Origin: Streptomyces sp. cf386
GTDB taxonomy: Bacteria; Actinomycetota; Actinomycetes; Streptomycetales; Streptomycetaceae
Direction of reading: 5' to 3'
NCBI RefSeq assembly: GCF_900103585.1
Contig: NZ_FNHV01000033.1
Location: 1-64,000, forward strand
DNA: 64,000 bases
Every line of letters starts with the position of its first letter. Within the stretch, counting starts at the first letter, position 1. The translations under genes and the position numbers were made by a program. The notes under the pieces were generated by a model, which was not told where the DNA came from, ran no database searches, and saw only the letters and a program-made list of their open reading frames with translations. This document shows, piece after piece, positions 11,501 to 18,226 of the stretch.

Positions 11501-12018
11501 ACCTGCTCGGCTGGTCCATCGGCGGCACCCTCGCCCAGGCCGTGGCGGCCCGCCTGGAGGAACTGGGCGAACAGGTGGCGCTGCTCGCGCTGCTCGACGC
11601 CTACCCCACGAGTTCCGCCCAGTCCCGGATGCGCGGCGAGGAGGGCGGACCGGCGGACGGCTACGCCGTGCTGCGGCAGGACGAGGGCGGCATCGCCGAC
11701 CTCTACCGCTCGACCGGCCTGAGCGAGCAGTCCCTGGCCAACCTGGAGAAGGTGCTGCGGAACATGGCCGGCTTCACGCCCGACCACACCCCGCGGACCT
11801 TCGGCGGCGACCTGCTGCTCTTCGTCGCCACCGAGGACCGGCCCGCCGATCTGCCGGTGACGGAGGCGACCGCCGCGTGGCGGCCCTACGTCGGCGGGCG
11901 GATCGAGTCGCACGAAATCGCCGTCAGCCATTACGACATGCTCCAGCCCGGCCCCTTGGCGCAGATCATGCGCAGGGTCACCGAAAAACTCGCCACCGAA
12001 GAACCCCGGAAGGACTGA
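5539..12018 (+). CDS. Terminal NRPS, C-A-T-X-(A remnant)-TE, predicted to add Hpg and release the peptide
   Basis: A 2159-residue protein with an ATG behind gaggagagaag. C domain about 5-430 (HHILMDG), A about 455-960, T with Ser at residue 996 (LGGDS). Next is an X domain (about 1055-1500) with HRIAADD at 1187-1192, the degenerate HRxxxDD form known from glycopeptide X domains that recruit Oxy P450s to the carrier-bound peptide. Residues about 1515-1890 are a broken A domain, and a type I thioesterase follows (about 1905-2159, GWSIG with Ser1993, SHYD near the end). The A-domain code reads D-A-F-H-L-G-L-L-C-K, an Hpg code. Vancomycin-type homologues are, as I recall, about 1860 residues. The extra length here is the A remnant. 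The gene lies 33 bases after the preceding NRPS, so the two are co-transcribed. Confidence 0.93.
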   Translation: MTRSAVEDVWPLSPLQEGLLFHAAFDDQGPDVYTVQSALAVDGPLDEARLRASWTALLERHAALRACFRQVSGAQMVQVIARTVTLPWRTEDVSHLPGAEADATAERLAERERAERFDLATAPLLRVLLVRLAEHRHRLVITSHHILMDGWSAPVLIGELAALYAGGGDVSRLPRTTSYRDYLLWLGKQDKEAARTAWREELAGADEPTLVAPVVPDRLPAFPDHVDRELPDPLARALTELARTRELTVNTLVQGAWALVLARLAGRTDVVFGATAAGRPADLPGVETMVGLLINTLPVRVRLDGDQPVADLLRGLQERQSALMGHQHLGLLEVQQLAGPGAMFDTLVIYENFPRQPAARAGRSSAPDTPVIRPEGFAREAAHYPLTLVVAPGERTRFRLEYRPDLFERAAAEAVLTSLVGVLEQLVADPTVPTGRVRVTEPALPEGSAVPGVAPDRTVPELIAERVASAPDAVALVSDEEALTYGELWTSAGRLAAYLADVGVARGDRVAVVLERSADVVVALLALWRAGAVQVPVDPGNPAERVAAVLADCGASAVLCTGATRAAVPDGAKGVVALDDPAVRADVLAHGADPAALPVTAHELAYVMYTSGSTGEPKGVAVPHGSVAALVGEPGWRLGPDDTVLLHAPHAFDAFLFEAWAPLAVGARVVVAGPGVVDAREVRRYVADGVTTLHLTAGTFRVLAGETPECFTGLREVLTGGDVVPVDAVARVRAACPEVAVRHLYGPTETTLCFTWHTLRPGDEDLAVLPVGRPLPGRRAHVLDAFLQPVPPGATGELYLAGAALARGYWNAPGRTAERFVACPFLPGERMYRTGDLARWTHDGELEFAGRADAQVKIRGFRVELGEIEAALTAHPAVAQAVAVARDDGPGGRRLVGYVVPAATETVDPDGIREYVARRLPDYMVPAAVLALGALPVTRNGKVDRKALPAPDFGARVTGRGPRTGAEEKLCRLFAEVLDLERVGSDDNFFELGGDSGLAMRLAGRIREEFDAELPIRQFFGSPTPAGVARLLATRARPVLGAAGPPADEAEVPVTAGQLQTWLTSRLDEQAGVDRIPVALRLTGELDKQALRAALTDLAARHAVLRTVFPGTRGAELHQRILPVEEALTNGPLTTDLLAEEPVEEDELADVLTERARHPFDLSRDTPWTRHLFALSETDHVLLLVVHRIAADDASVDILLRDLATAYTARREGRMPERAPLPAQFADYARWERELLRGEQARESLAGDQLDYWKGTLAGIDSELALPADRPRPQVASHRTGAVPLRLDADLHARLTDLAESVDATPFTVVHSALVALLARLGAGDDITLGTLIPRRDDPALEGVVGPFAGPLALRGDASGDPTFTDLLARARETYQEAAAHRDVPFERLVDVLGLPPSLARHPVFQVMLDVRDDIADAWDPWELPGIRTLRLETGPQATETDLSLDLAERYLSDGDFGGIDGQVRYAADLFDEPTVTAFAHRLTRLLEQAAADPQLRLSGLDVFLDEDERRRAVDLGNATETPLPDATTVELFAAQASRTPAAVAVLDQRIPGMYEASMTYETLDAASDEVARRLVAAGAGPERVVVVTTPPTLMLVIALLGVLKSGAACRFVDPSRPWEGDDRNRPAVLLCDAAGPVPADHGVPVVLLDDPVTGGTTDSDRPPADGPDSLVAQGSRGQVGAGDVLPRPRPDHPAVLLDSAAHPAAVAVVSHRALVNQLAHRARTTQTDEPLRLDSRAPAADLLTPLLTTLCSGGQVTLGTAQATPLPAGHSAAETGGTWLEHEGGARSERDAATATVATGEQPSPGRQVANTRAYVLDDFLRPVPPGALGDLYLAGASLARGYLGLPGTTGERFVACPFGPVGERMFRTGYRARRDATGGLTVRAGTDPATRRGRAGRRTGVGGGDLNVLLPLRPEGSRPPLFCVHPGMGLSWGYAALLPYLPGDVPVYGIQARGLARPESLPGSIEEMAADYADEIRAAQPSGPYHLLGWSIGGTLAQAVAARLEELGEQVALLALLDAYPTSSAQSRMRGEEGGPADGYAVLRQDEGGIADLYRSTGLSEQSLANLEKVLRNMAGFTPDHTPRTFGGDLLLFVATEDRPADLPVTEATAAWRPYVGGRIESHEIAVSHYDMLQPGPLAQIMRRVTEKLATEEPRKD

Positions 12019-12023
12019 GGAAA

Positions 12024-12251
12024 ATGACCAATCCCTTCGACAACGAGAACGGCACCTTCGTCGTCCTGGTGAACGAAGAGGGCCAGTACTCGCTCTGGCC
12101 GAATTTCGCGGAAATACCCGAGGGCTGGACCGTCGCGCACGGTGAGGCCGCCCGTCAGGAATGCCTTGACTTCATCGAGGAGAACTGGACGGACATGCGC
12201 CCCAAGAGCCTGGTGGACGAAATGAGCCGGGCCGAGAGCTCCACGCCGTAG
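12024..12251 (+). CDS. MbtH-like NRPS accessory protein
   Basis: A 75-residue protein with the family signature: NPFD at the start, SLWP, IPEGW, and the C-terminal W-T-D-M-R-P-K-S-L. MbtH-like proteins bind A domains and are needed for folding or activity of many NRPSs, especially those using tyrosine or Hpg. The ATG at 12024 follows aaggactgagga and lies 5 bases after the NRPS stop, so translation is probably coupled. Both full A domains in the preceding genes are plausible partners. Confidence 0.95.
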   Translation: MTNPFDNENGTFVVLVNEEGQYSLWPNFAEIPEGWTVAHGEAARQECLDFIEENWTDMRPKSLVDEMSRAESSTP

Positions 12252-12263
12252 CGCGGGGCGCGG

Positions 12264-13625
12264 ATGAACACCGAATCCATCGCGGCCATCGCCATCGGCG
12301 ACGTCGCCCTCATCGTCGTCGCCTCGCGGCTCCTCGGCGGTCTGGCCCGGCGCTGCGGCCAGCCCGAGGTCATCGGGCAGATCATCGCCGGGATCGCGCT
12401 CGGGCCGACCCTGCTCGGGCGACTGCCCGGCAACCCGACGGACCGTCTCTTCCCGGCCGAGGTACTGCCGTTCCTGACGGTGCTCTCCCAGGTCGCCGTC
12501 GTGCTGTTCATGTTCGTCGTGGGGTACGAGATGGACCCGCGGCAGCTGCGCCGGGGCGGCAGAGCCTCGACGACGGTGGCGCTGTGCGCGTTCCTGGTGC
12601 CCGCGGGCATCGGGGCGGGGCTCGCGGGCGGCTTCCCCGGGCTGTTCGCGGCGGTCCGGCCCGACGGCGCGGACGGTGCGGACGGACGGCCGTTCTGGAT
12701 GTTCATGGCGGTCGCCCTGTCCGTCACCGCGCTCCCCGTACTCGCCGCGATCGTCCGTGAGCGTGGCCTCGCGGGCACCCCGGCGGGCAGCGTGGCCACC
12801 GCCGCCGCCGGACTCATGGACGTGGTGGCCTGGCTGGTGCTCGCCGTCGCGCTGGTCGGCACCGGGCACGCGACCGGGCCCGCCTGGCCGATGACGCTGC
12901 TGCTGAGCGTGGTGTTCGTGGCGGGGCTGTTCCTCGTCGTACGCCCCCTGCTGGCACGGTGGCTGGAACGGTCGGGCGCGTTGCAGGCCAACCAGCGCAC
13001 GCTCGCCCTGGCCCTCGCCCTCGGCAGCGGCTGGGTCACCGCGGAGCTCGGTCTGCACGCCGTCTTCGGCGGCCTGCTCGCCGGTATCGCGATGCCCCGC
13101 AGAAACGGTGTGCCGGACGCCGACGTGCTCCGTCCCATGGAGGAGAGCGCCGGGCTGCTGCTGCCGCTGTTCTTCGTGACGACGGGCCTGTCCTTCGACA
13201 TCGGCTCCGTCGACGGCGCCGGTGCCGGCCTGCTGTTCCTCGTCCTCGCCGTGGCCACCTTCGGCAAGCTCCTGCCCGCCTACGGCGCGGCACGGATCAG
13301 CGGCATGGACCCGCACGGGTCGGCGCTCGTGGCGGCCCTGGTGAACACCCGCGGCCTGACGGAACTGATCGTCCTCAACGTCGCCCTGGACGCCGGGATC
13401 ATCGGCGAGGAACTCTTCACCATTCTCGTTCTGATGGCGCTGGTGACCACGTTCATGACGGGGCCGCTGATCTCGCTCGTCGAGCGCGGAAGGCGCCTGC
13501 GTGCCGGGCCCGTGGGAAAACCGGTAACGGCCGGCGGTGCACCGGAATTGGACACGCTTGACGGTCGTACGTCGTCATTACGAGACTCGACCGAGAAGTC
13601 GGAATTCCACGGCCGGGAGGGGTGA
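12264..13625 (+). CDS. CPA2-family cation/proton antiporter
   Basis: A 453-residue integral membrane protein with about 12 hydrophobic segments and the Na+/H+ exchanger family (KefB/NapA type) opening pattern: GGLARRCGQP, then VIGQIIAGIALGP. Antiporters of this family occur in several glycopeptide clusters between the NRPS and tailoring genes. Their role there is unproved; export energetics, ion balance or self-protection have been considered. The start is 12 bases after the MbtH gene, in the same operon. No cytosolic regulatory (TrkA-N) domain is present. The C-terminal 40 residues are charged and poorly conserved. Confidence 0.87.
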   Translation: MNTESIAAIAIGDVALIVVASRLLGGLARRCGQPEVIGQIIAGIALGPTLLGRLPGNPTDRLFPAEVLPFLTVLSQVAVVLFMFVVGYEMDPRQLRRGGRASTTVALCAFLVPAGIGAGLAGGFPGLFAAVRPDGADGADGRPFWMFMAVALSVTALPVLAAIVRERGLAGTPAGSVATAAAGLMDVVAWLVLAVALVGTGHATGPAWPMTLLLSVVFVAGLFLVVRPLLARWLERSGALQANQRTLALALALGSGWVTAELGLHAVFGGLLAGIAMPRRNGVPDADVLRPMEESAGLLLPLFFVTTGLSFDIGSVDGAGAGLLFLVLAVATFGKLLPAYGAARISGMDPHGSALVAALVNTRGLTELIVLNVALDAGIIGEELFTILVLMALVTTFMTGPLISLVERGRRLRAGPVGKPVTAGGAPELDTLDGRTSSLRDSTEKSEFHGREG

Positions 13626-13671
13626 TTCCCCGGTGCGGGAAAACACGAACAAACCTGAAGGGGGATGTACG

Positions 13672-15189
13672 TTGCCGGAATCCGAGGAATTCGACGTCGT
13701 GGTCGTCGGCGGAGGTCCCGCCGGATCGACCCTGGCCGCACTCGTGGCCATGCAGGGCCACCGGGTGCTGGTCCTGGAGAAGGAGTTCTTCCCGCGCCAC
13801 CAGATCGGCGAGTCGCTGCTGCCGTCCACCGTGCACGGCGTGCTGCGGATGACCGGGGTCGCGGACGAGCTGGCCGAGGCGGGCTTCCCGCGCAAGCGCG
13901 GCGGCACCTTCCGCTGGGGCGCCAACCCGGAGCCGTGGACCTTCTCCTTCTCCGTCTCCCCGCGCATGTCCGGGCCGACGTCCTACGCGTACCAGGTGGA
14001 GCGGTCCCGCTTCGACGAGATCCTGCTGAACAACGCCCGCCGTGTGGGCGCCGACGTCCGCGAGGGCTGTGCCGTCGTCGACGTGATCGCCGACGACGAG
14101 CGGGTCCGCGGGGTGCGGTACACCGACGCCGACGGAGCCGAACGCCGGGCCCTCGCCTCGTTCGTCGTGGACGCCTCCGGCAACAAGAGCCGCGTCTACC
14201 AGCGGGTGGGCGGCACCCGCGAGTACTCGGAGTTCTTCCGCAGCCTCGCCCTGTACGGCTACTTCGAGGGCGGCAAGCGGCTGCCCGCACCCAACTCCGG
14301 CAACATCCTGTCCGTCGCGTTCCCGAGCGGCTGGTTCTGGTACATCCCCCTCAGCGACACCCTGACCAGCGTCGGCGCCGTCGTCCGGCGCGAGATGGCG
14401 GAGAAGATCCAGGGGGACCGGCACAAGGCGCTCATGGCCCTGGTCGACGAGTGCCCCCTCATCGGCGAGTACCTCGCGGACGCCCGACGCGTGACGAGCG
14501 GACCGTACGGCGAACTCCGGGTCCGCAAGGACTACTCGTACCACCACACGACGTTCTCCCGCCCCGGCATGGTCCTGGTCGGCGACGCCGCCTGCTTCGT
14601 CGACCCGGTGTTCTCCTCCGGCGTCCACCTCGCGACGTACAGCTCGCTGCTCGCGGCCCGCTCCATCAACAGCGTGCTCGCCGGACGAGTCGAAGAGCCC
14701 CGCGCCATGCGGGAGTTCGAGGCCCGCTACCGGCGTGAGTACGGCGTCTTCTACGAGTTCCTGCTCTCCTTCTACGAGATGCACCACGACGAGGACTCCT
14801 ACTTCTGGCAGGCCAAGAAGGTCACCCGTACCGACCGGCCCGAGCTGCAGTCCTTCGTCGAGCTGATCGGCGGGGTCTCCTCGGGCGATCAGGTCCTCAC
14901 CGACGCCGACGTCGTCGCCAAGCGCCTCGCGGCGGGCTCCGCGGAGTTCGCCGACGCGGTCGGCACGCTCGCCGGTGACGCCGACGACAGCATGGTGCCG
15001 CTGATGAAGTCGTCGGTCGTGCGCGAGGTGATGCAGGAGGGCGGCCAGGTCCAGATGCGGGCGCTGCTCGGCGCGGACGCCGAACCGGAAGCGCCCCTGT
15101 TCGACGGCGGCCTGGTGCCGTCCGCGGACGGCATGTTCTGGCAGGACACGGACCGGGCGGCGCGCACCGCCGACGGCGCGGGTGAGTGA
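13672..15189 (+). CDS. FADH2-dependent aromatic halogenase, BhaA/VhaA type
   Basis: The protein has the FAD-binding GGGPAGST motif near the N-terminus, FPRHQIGESLLPSTVHG, then GWFWYIPLSDTLTSVGAVVRR. It closely resembles, from memory, the balhimycin/vancomycin halogenases along its whole length. Those enzymes chlorinate Tyr and Hpg side chains on carrier-bound peptides. The start is chosen as TTG at 13672 because gaaggggg (13657-13664) lies 7 bases upstream and the protein then begins at the conserved flavin fold (505 residues). A GTG at 13633 in the same frame would add an unconserved extension. The gene lies between the antiporter and the P450s, so one halogenase probably serves all chlorinated rings. 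Confidence 0.94.
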   Translation: MPESEEFDVVVVGGGPAGSTLAALVAMQGHRVLVLEKEFFPRHQIGESLLPSTVHGVLRMTGVADELAEAGFPRKRGGTFRWGANPEPWTFSFSVSPRMSGPTSYAYQVERSRFDEILLNNARRVGADVREGCAVVDVIADDERVRGVRYTDADGAERRALASFVVDASGNKSRVYQRVGGTREYSEFFRSLALYGYFEGGKRLPAPNSGNILSVAFPSGWFWYIPLSDTLTSVGAVVRREMAEKIQGDRHKALMALVDECPLIGEYLADARRVTSGPYGELRVRKDYSYHHTTFSRPGMVLVGDAACFVDPVFSSGVHLATYSSLLAARSINSVLAGRVEEPRAMREFEARYRREYGVFYEFLLSFYEMHHDEDSYFWQAKKVTRTDRPELQSFVELIGGVSSGDQVLTDADVVAKRLAAGSAEFADAVGTLAGDADDSMVPLMKSSVVREVMQEGGQVQMRALLGADAEPEAPLFDGGLVPSADGMFWQDTDRAARTADGAGE

Positions 15190-15201
15190 GGGGATGCGCT
15201 G

Positions 15202-16371
15202 ATGGCGCGGCCGACCGACCTCTCGATGCACAACCGGCGCGACCGCCTCGACCCCCTGCCCGAACTCACCGGGCTGAGCGCACGGGCGCCGCTGACCCGC
15301 ACCGACCTCACCGACGACCCGTCGGCCGGCACCGGCTGGCTCGTCACCGGGCACGACGAGGTGCGTGCCGTCCTGGGCGACACGGAACGGTTCAGCACCC
15401 AGCTGCCCGGCACCTCGGGGCGGCCCGCGCAGGTGGGCAACCTCGTGCAGTACGACCCGCCCGACCACACCCGGCTGCGGCAGCTGCTCGCCCCTGAGTT
15501 CACCGTCCGCCGGATGCGGGGCCTCGAACCCGCCGTGGACCGGATCGTGGAGGACTGCCTCGACTCCCTGGAGAAGGCCGGGCGGCCCGCCGACTTCATG
15601 CGCCACGTCGCCTGGTCCGTGCCGGGCCTGGTGATGTGCGAGCTGTTCGGCGTGCCGCGCGACGACCGGGCCGAGCTGGCCCGGCTGCTCAAGGTGGGCC
15701 GCCCCGCGTTCCGCGGTCGACGCGCCCAAGTGACCGCGGGCGGCGCCTACTTGGCGTACATGGGCCGGCTCGTGGCGCGCAAGCGCCGCGACCCCGGCGA
15801 CGACCTCCTCGGCAGGGTGGTGCGCGAGCACGGCGCGGAGGTCAGCGACGAGGAACTGGTCGGTCTCGGCGCGTTCGTCATGGGCTCGGGCGTCGAGAAC
15901 GTGGCGGCGATGCTGGGCCTCGGCGTCCTCGCCCTCCTGGAACACCCGGGACAGCTCGAACAGCTCCGCGCACGACCGGAGTTGACCGACCACGCGGTCG
16001 AGGAACTCATCCGCTACCTCTCGGTGATCCCGACCGCGACACCCCGCACCGCACGCGAGGACGTGACTCTCGGCGGCCAGGTGATCAAGGCCGGTGACCG
16101 GGTGGCCTGTTCGCTGATCGCGGCCAACCGCGGCACACCCGAGGGCACCGCGGACGACCTCGACATCACCCGGGACGCCGCCCCCCACGTGGCGCTCGGC
16201 CACGGCATCCACTACTGCATCGGCGCCTCCCTCGTCCGCATGGAACTGCGCAGCGCCTATCCGGCGGTGCTGCGCCGCTTCCCCGCGCTCCGGCTCGCCG
16301 TCCCCCCGGACGAGATCCAGTTCCGGCCGCAGGCGCCGTACGGCGTGGAAACACTGCCCGTCACCTGGTAG
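15202..16371 (+). CDS. Cytochrome P450, Oxy-type aryl cross-linking enzyme (first of two)
   Basis: A 389-residue P450 with ExxR at E268-R271 and heme-loop GHGIHYCIG (Cys339). The I-helix reads SGVENV: the usual acid-alcohol Thr is Asn (E232-N233), as known for glycopeptide OxyB. Oxy enzymes are recruited by the X domain of the last NRPS module and form biaryl or aryl-ether bridges. Two oddities are a Leu in place of the Phe at the start of the heme loop, and a stretch ahead of it (ANRGTPEGTADDLDITR) about five residues shorter than the usual DPxxFPDPDRFDITR. It starts 12 bases after the halogenase with gaggggatg upstream. Which ring pair it joins cannot be read from the sequence. Confidence 0.9.
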   Translation: MARPTDLSMHNRRDRLDPLPELTGLSARAPLTRTDLTDDPSAGTGWLVTGHDEVRAVLGDTERFSTQLPGTSGRPAQVGNLVQYDPPDHTRLRQLLAPEFTVRRMRGLEPAVDRIVEDCLDSLEKAGRPADFMRHVAWSVPGLVMCELFGVPRDDRAELARLLKVGRPAFRGRRAQVTAGGAYLAYMGRLVARKRRDPGDDLLGRVVREHGAEVSDEELVGLGAFVMGSGVENVAAMLGLGVLALLEHPGQLEQLRARPELTDHAVEELIRYLSVIPTATPRTAREDVTLGGQVIKAGDRVACSLIAANRGTPEGTADDLDITRDAAPHVALGHGIHYCIGASLVRMELRSAYPAVLRRFPALRLAVPPDEIQFRPQAPYGVETLPVTW

Positions 16372-16394
16372 CCCGTCACTCGGTAGGAGGAGCC

Positions 16395-17657
16395 ATGTCC
16401 CAGGCAGCCACGCCCGGCGCGGACACACCGGCCGCGTCCCGGGCGGCCGGTCGCGGTACGGCCGAGCCTCCACTCGCCTACGCGCGCCGCGACCGGTTCG
16501 CCCCGGCCGCCGACCTGCGCGACCTCGCCGCCCGCGGTCCCGTCACCCGCGTCGAGGTCGGGCCGGGCACCGACGGCAAGTCCGTCTGGCTGGTCACCGG
16601 CTACGCCGAGGTCCGCCAGGTCATGGCCGACCATGTGCGCTTCTCCACCCGCCGCCGCTTCGGGTCGAGGACCGCGACCAGCCGTGACGCCGGGGTGCGG
16701 CCCGACCCGATGGTGGGCCAGCTCATGGACTACGACCCACCCGAGCACACCCGGCTGCGGCAGCTCCTCACCCCGGAGTTCACCCTCCGCCGGATCCGCA
16801 GACTCCGGCCGCGCATCGACACGATCGTCGGTGCCCGCCTGGACGCCCTGGCCGCGGCCGGCCCGCCCGCCGACCTGGTCCCGACGCTCGCGCTGCCCGT
16901 ACCCGGCGCCGTGCTCTGCGAGCTCATCGGCGTGCCCCGCGACGACCGCGACGAGTTCCTGCACCGCTGCCACGGCTTCCTCGCCGCCGGCCAGGGCCGC
17001 GGCCGGCGCGCCGCGGTGGGGGAACTGCTCTCCCGGTACGTCGCCGCGATGGTGGCACGGCAGCGCCGCGACCCGGACGACGGCTTCCTCGGCATGCTGG
17101 TGCGCGAACACGGCGACGAGATCACCGACAAGGAACTGCGCGGCGTATGTGTCCTGTTGGTGCTGGCGAGCCTCGACAACCTCTCCGGCATGCTGGGCCT
17201 CGGCACCCTGCTGCTCCTCGAACACCCCGACCAGCTGGCGGCCGTACGCGACGACCCCGGCGCGGTCGACCGCGCGGTCGACGAACTGCTCCGCCACCTC
17301 ACCGTGCCGCACGCGCCGACTCCCCGCATCGCCCGCACGGACGTCACCGTCGGCGGACAGCTCATCAAGGAGGGCGAGTACGTCCTCTGCTCCCTGCCGA
17401 TGGCCAACCGGGACCCCGCCCTGCTGCCGGATCCCGACCGCTTCGACATCACCCGCGAGCCCACCGCCCACGTCGCCTTCGGGCACGGCATCCACCACTG
17501 CCTGGGCGCGCCCCTCGCCCGCATGCTGCTCGGCGTCTGCTACCCGGCCCTGTTCGGACGCTTCCCGGGGCTCCGGCTCGCCGAGCCCGCGGCCACCGTC
17601 CCGTTCAGGGTGCACGCCCTGGCCCACGGCGTGGACCGTCTGCCGGTCACCTGGTGA
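16395..17657 (+). CDS. Cytochrome P450, Oxy-type aryl cross-linking enzyme (second of two)
   Basis: A 420-residue P450 with ExxR at E297-R300 and a canonical heme loop FGHGIHHCLG (Cys369). Its I-helix has LDNLSG with Asp261-Asn262, again the Asn-for-Thr change seen in glycopeptide Oxy enzymes. DYDPPEHTRLR (C-helix) and DPDRFDITR are intact, so this paralogue is more conventional than its neighbour. The RBS aggagg is 7 bases before the ATG. A ferredoxin gene follows 6 bases after the stop, which suggests the pair shares an electron donor. Only two P450s in the window fits complestatin-like or kistamicin-like products with two cross-links, although further P450 genes could lie upstream. Confidence 0.9.
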   Translation: MSQAATPGADTPAASRAAGRGTAEPPLAYARRDRFAPAADLRDLAARGPVTRVEVGPGTDGKSVWLVTGYAEVRQVMADHVRFSTRRRFGSRTATSRDAGVRPDPMVGQLMDYDPPEHTRLRQLLTPEFTLRRIRRLRPRIDTIVGARLDALAAAGPPADLVPTLALPVPGAVLCELIGVPRDDRDEFLHRCHGFLAAGQGRGRRAAVGELLSRYVAAMVARQRRDPDDGFLGMLVREHGDEITDKELRGVCVLLVLASLDNLSGMLGLGTLLLLEHPDQLAAVRDDPGAVDRAVDELLRHLTVPHAPTPRIARTDVTVGGQLIKEGEYVLCSLPMANRDPALLPDPDRFDITREPTAHVAFGHGIHHCLGAPLARMLLGVCYPALFGRFPGLRLAEPAATVPFRVHALAHGVDRLPVTW

Positions 17658-17663
17658 GAGGAG

Positions 17664-17939
17664 ATGAGTGAGATGAGGGACATCAGCGAGACGGGGACCC
17701 GGACGGTGGGGCCGCGCGTCGAGGTCGACCGCAACCGGTGCGTGGCCTCCGGCCAGTGCCTGGCCCATCTCCCCGCCGTCTTCGACCAGTCGGACCGGGA
17801 CGGCAGGGTCCTGCTCGTCGACCCGGCACCCCGGGCCGGCCTGGTGCCGGCGGTGCGGGCGGCCGCGGACCGCTGCCCGTCCGGCGCGATCACCCTGCAC
17901 GAGCCCGACCGACCGGGCCACGACCTGGAGGAGGAGTGA
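17664..17939 (+). CDS. [3Fe-4S]-type ferredoxin
   Basis: A 91-residue acidic protein. The cluster ligands are in CVASGQC and RCPSGAI, the usual pattern for small actinobacterial P450 ferredoxins in which one Cys of a 4Fe-4S site is replaced. It probably passes electrons to one or both neighbouring P450s. The gene starts 6 bases after the second P450, and its TGA stop overlaps the ATG of the following carrier-protein gene. A second in-frame ATG three codons downstream is an alternative start. No ferredoxin reductase gene is in the window, so a housekeeping reductase is likely used. Confidence 0.9.
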   Translation: MSEMRDISETGTRTVGPRVEVDRNRCVASGQCLAHLPAVFDQSDRDGRVLLVDPAPRAGLVPAVRAAADRCPSGAITLHEPDRPGHDLEEE

Positions 17940-18217
17940 TGGAGCAAAGCGCCGTGAGTACGACGGAGGCGACCCGGACGGCGGTACGAGACGTCGTGGC
18001 GCCCCTGTGGTGCGAGGCCCTGCAGGTGCCCGAAGTGGCCGACGGGGACGACTTCTTCGCACTCGGCGGCCATTCACTGGCGGCCCTGCACGTGATGACC
18101 ACGGTCGAGCAGACGTACCAGGTGGAACTGGGCGGCGTGCGCGACATCTGGGAGAACCCGACGCTCGGTGAGTTCGTCGCGGCGGTCGCGGCCCTCGTCA
18201 CCGACCCCGCCGAGTAG
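17939..18217 (+). CDS. Free-standing peptidyl/acyl carrier protein
   Basis: A 92-residue single-domain carrier protein with DDFFALGGHSLAALHV, where the Ser is the phosphopantetheine attachment site. LGGHS is typical of NRPS-type carriers. The ATG overlaps the ferredoxin TGA (TGATG), and an acyl ligase starts 10 bases after its stop. Stand-alone carriers in glycopeptide clusters usually hold an amino acid for P450 hydroxylation, but there the carrier is fused to an A domain. Here the adjacent activating enzyme is a MatB-like acyl-CoA synthetase instead. The cargo is therefore unknown; a small carboxylic acid activated by that ligase is a reasonable guess. Confidence 0.9.
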   Translation: MEQSAVSTTEATRTAVRDVVAPLWCEALQVPEVADGDDFFALGGHSLAALHVMTTVEQTYQVELGGVRDIWENPTLGEFVAAVAALVTDPAE

Positions 18218-18226
18218 GGCGCGGGC

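Noticed and set aside
13537..13671. Longer halogenase start at ATG 13537
   Set aside because: It would overlap the antiporter gene by 89 bases and add 45 residues without family similarity. The TTG at 13672 has a strong RBS and matches the family start.
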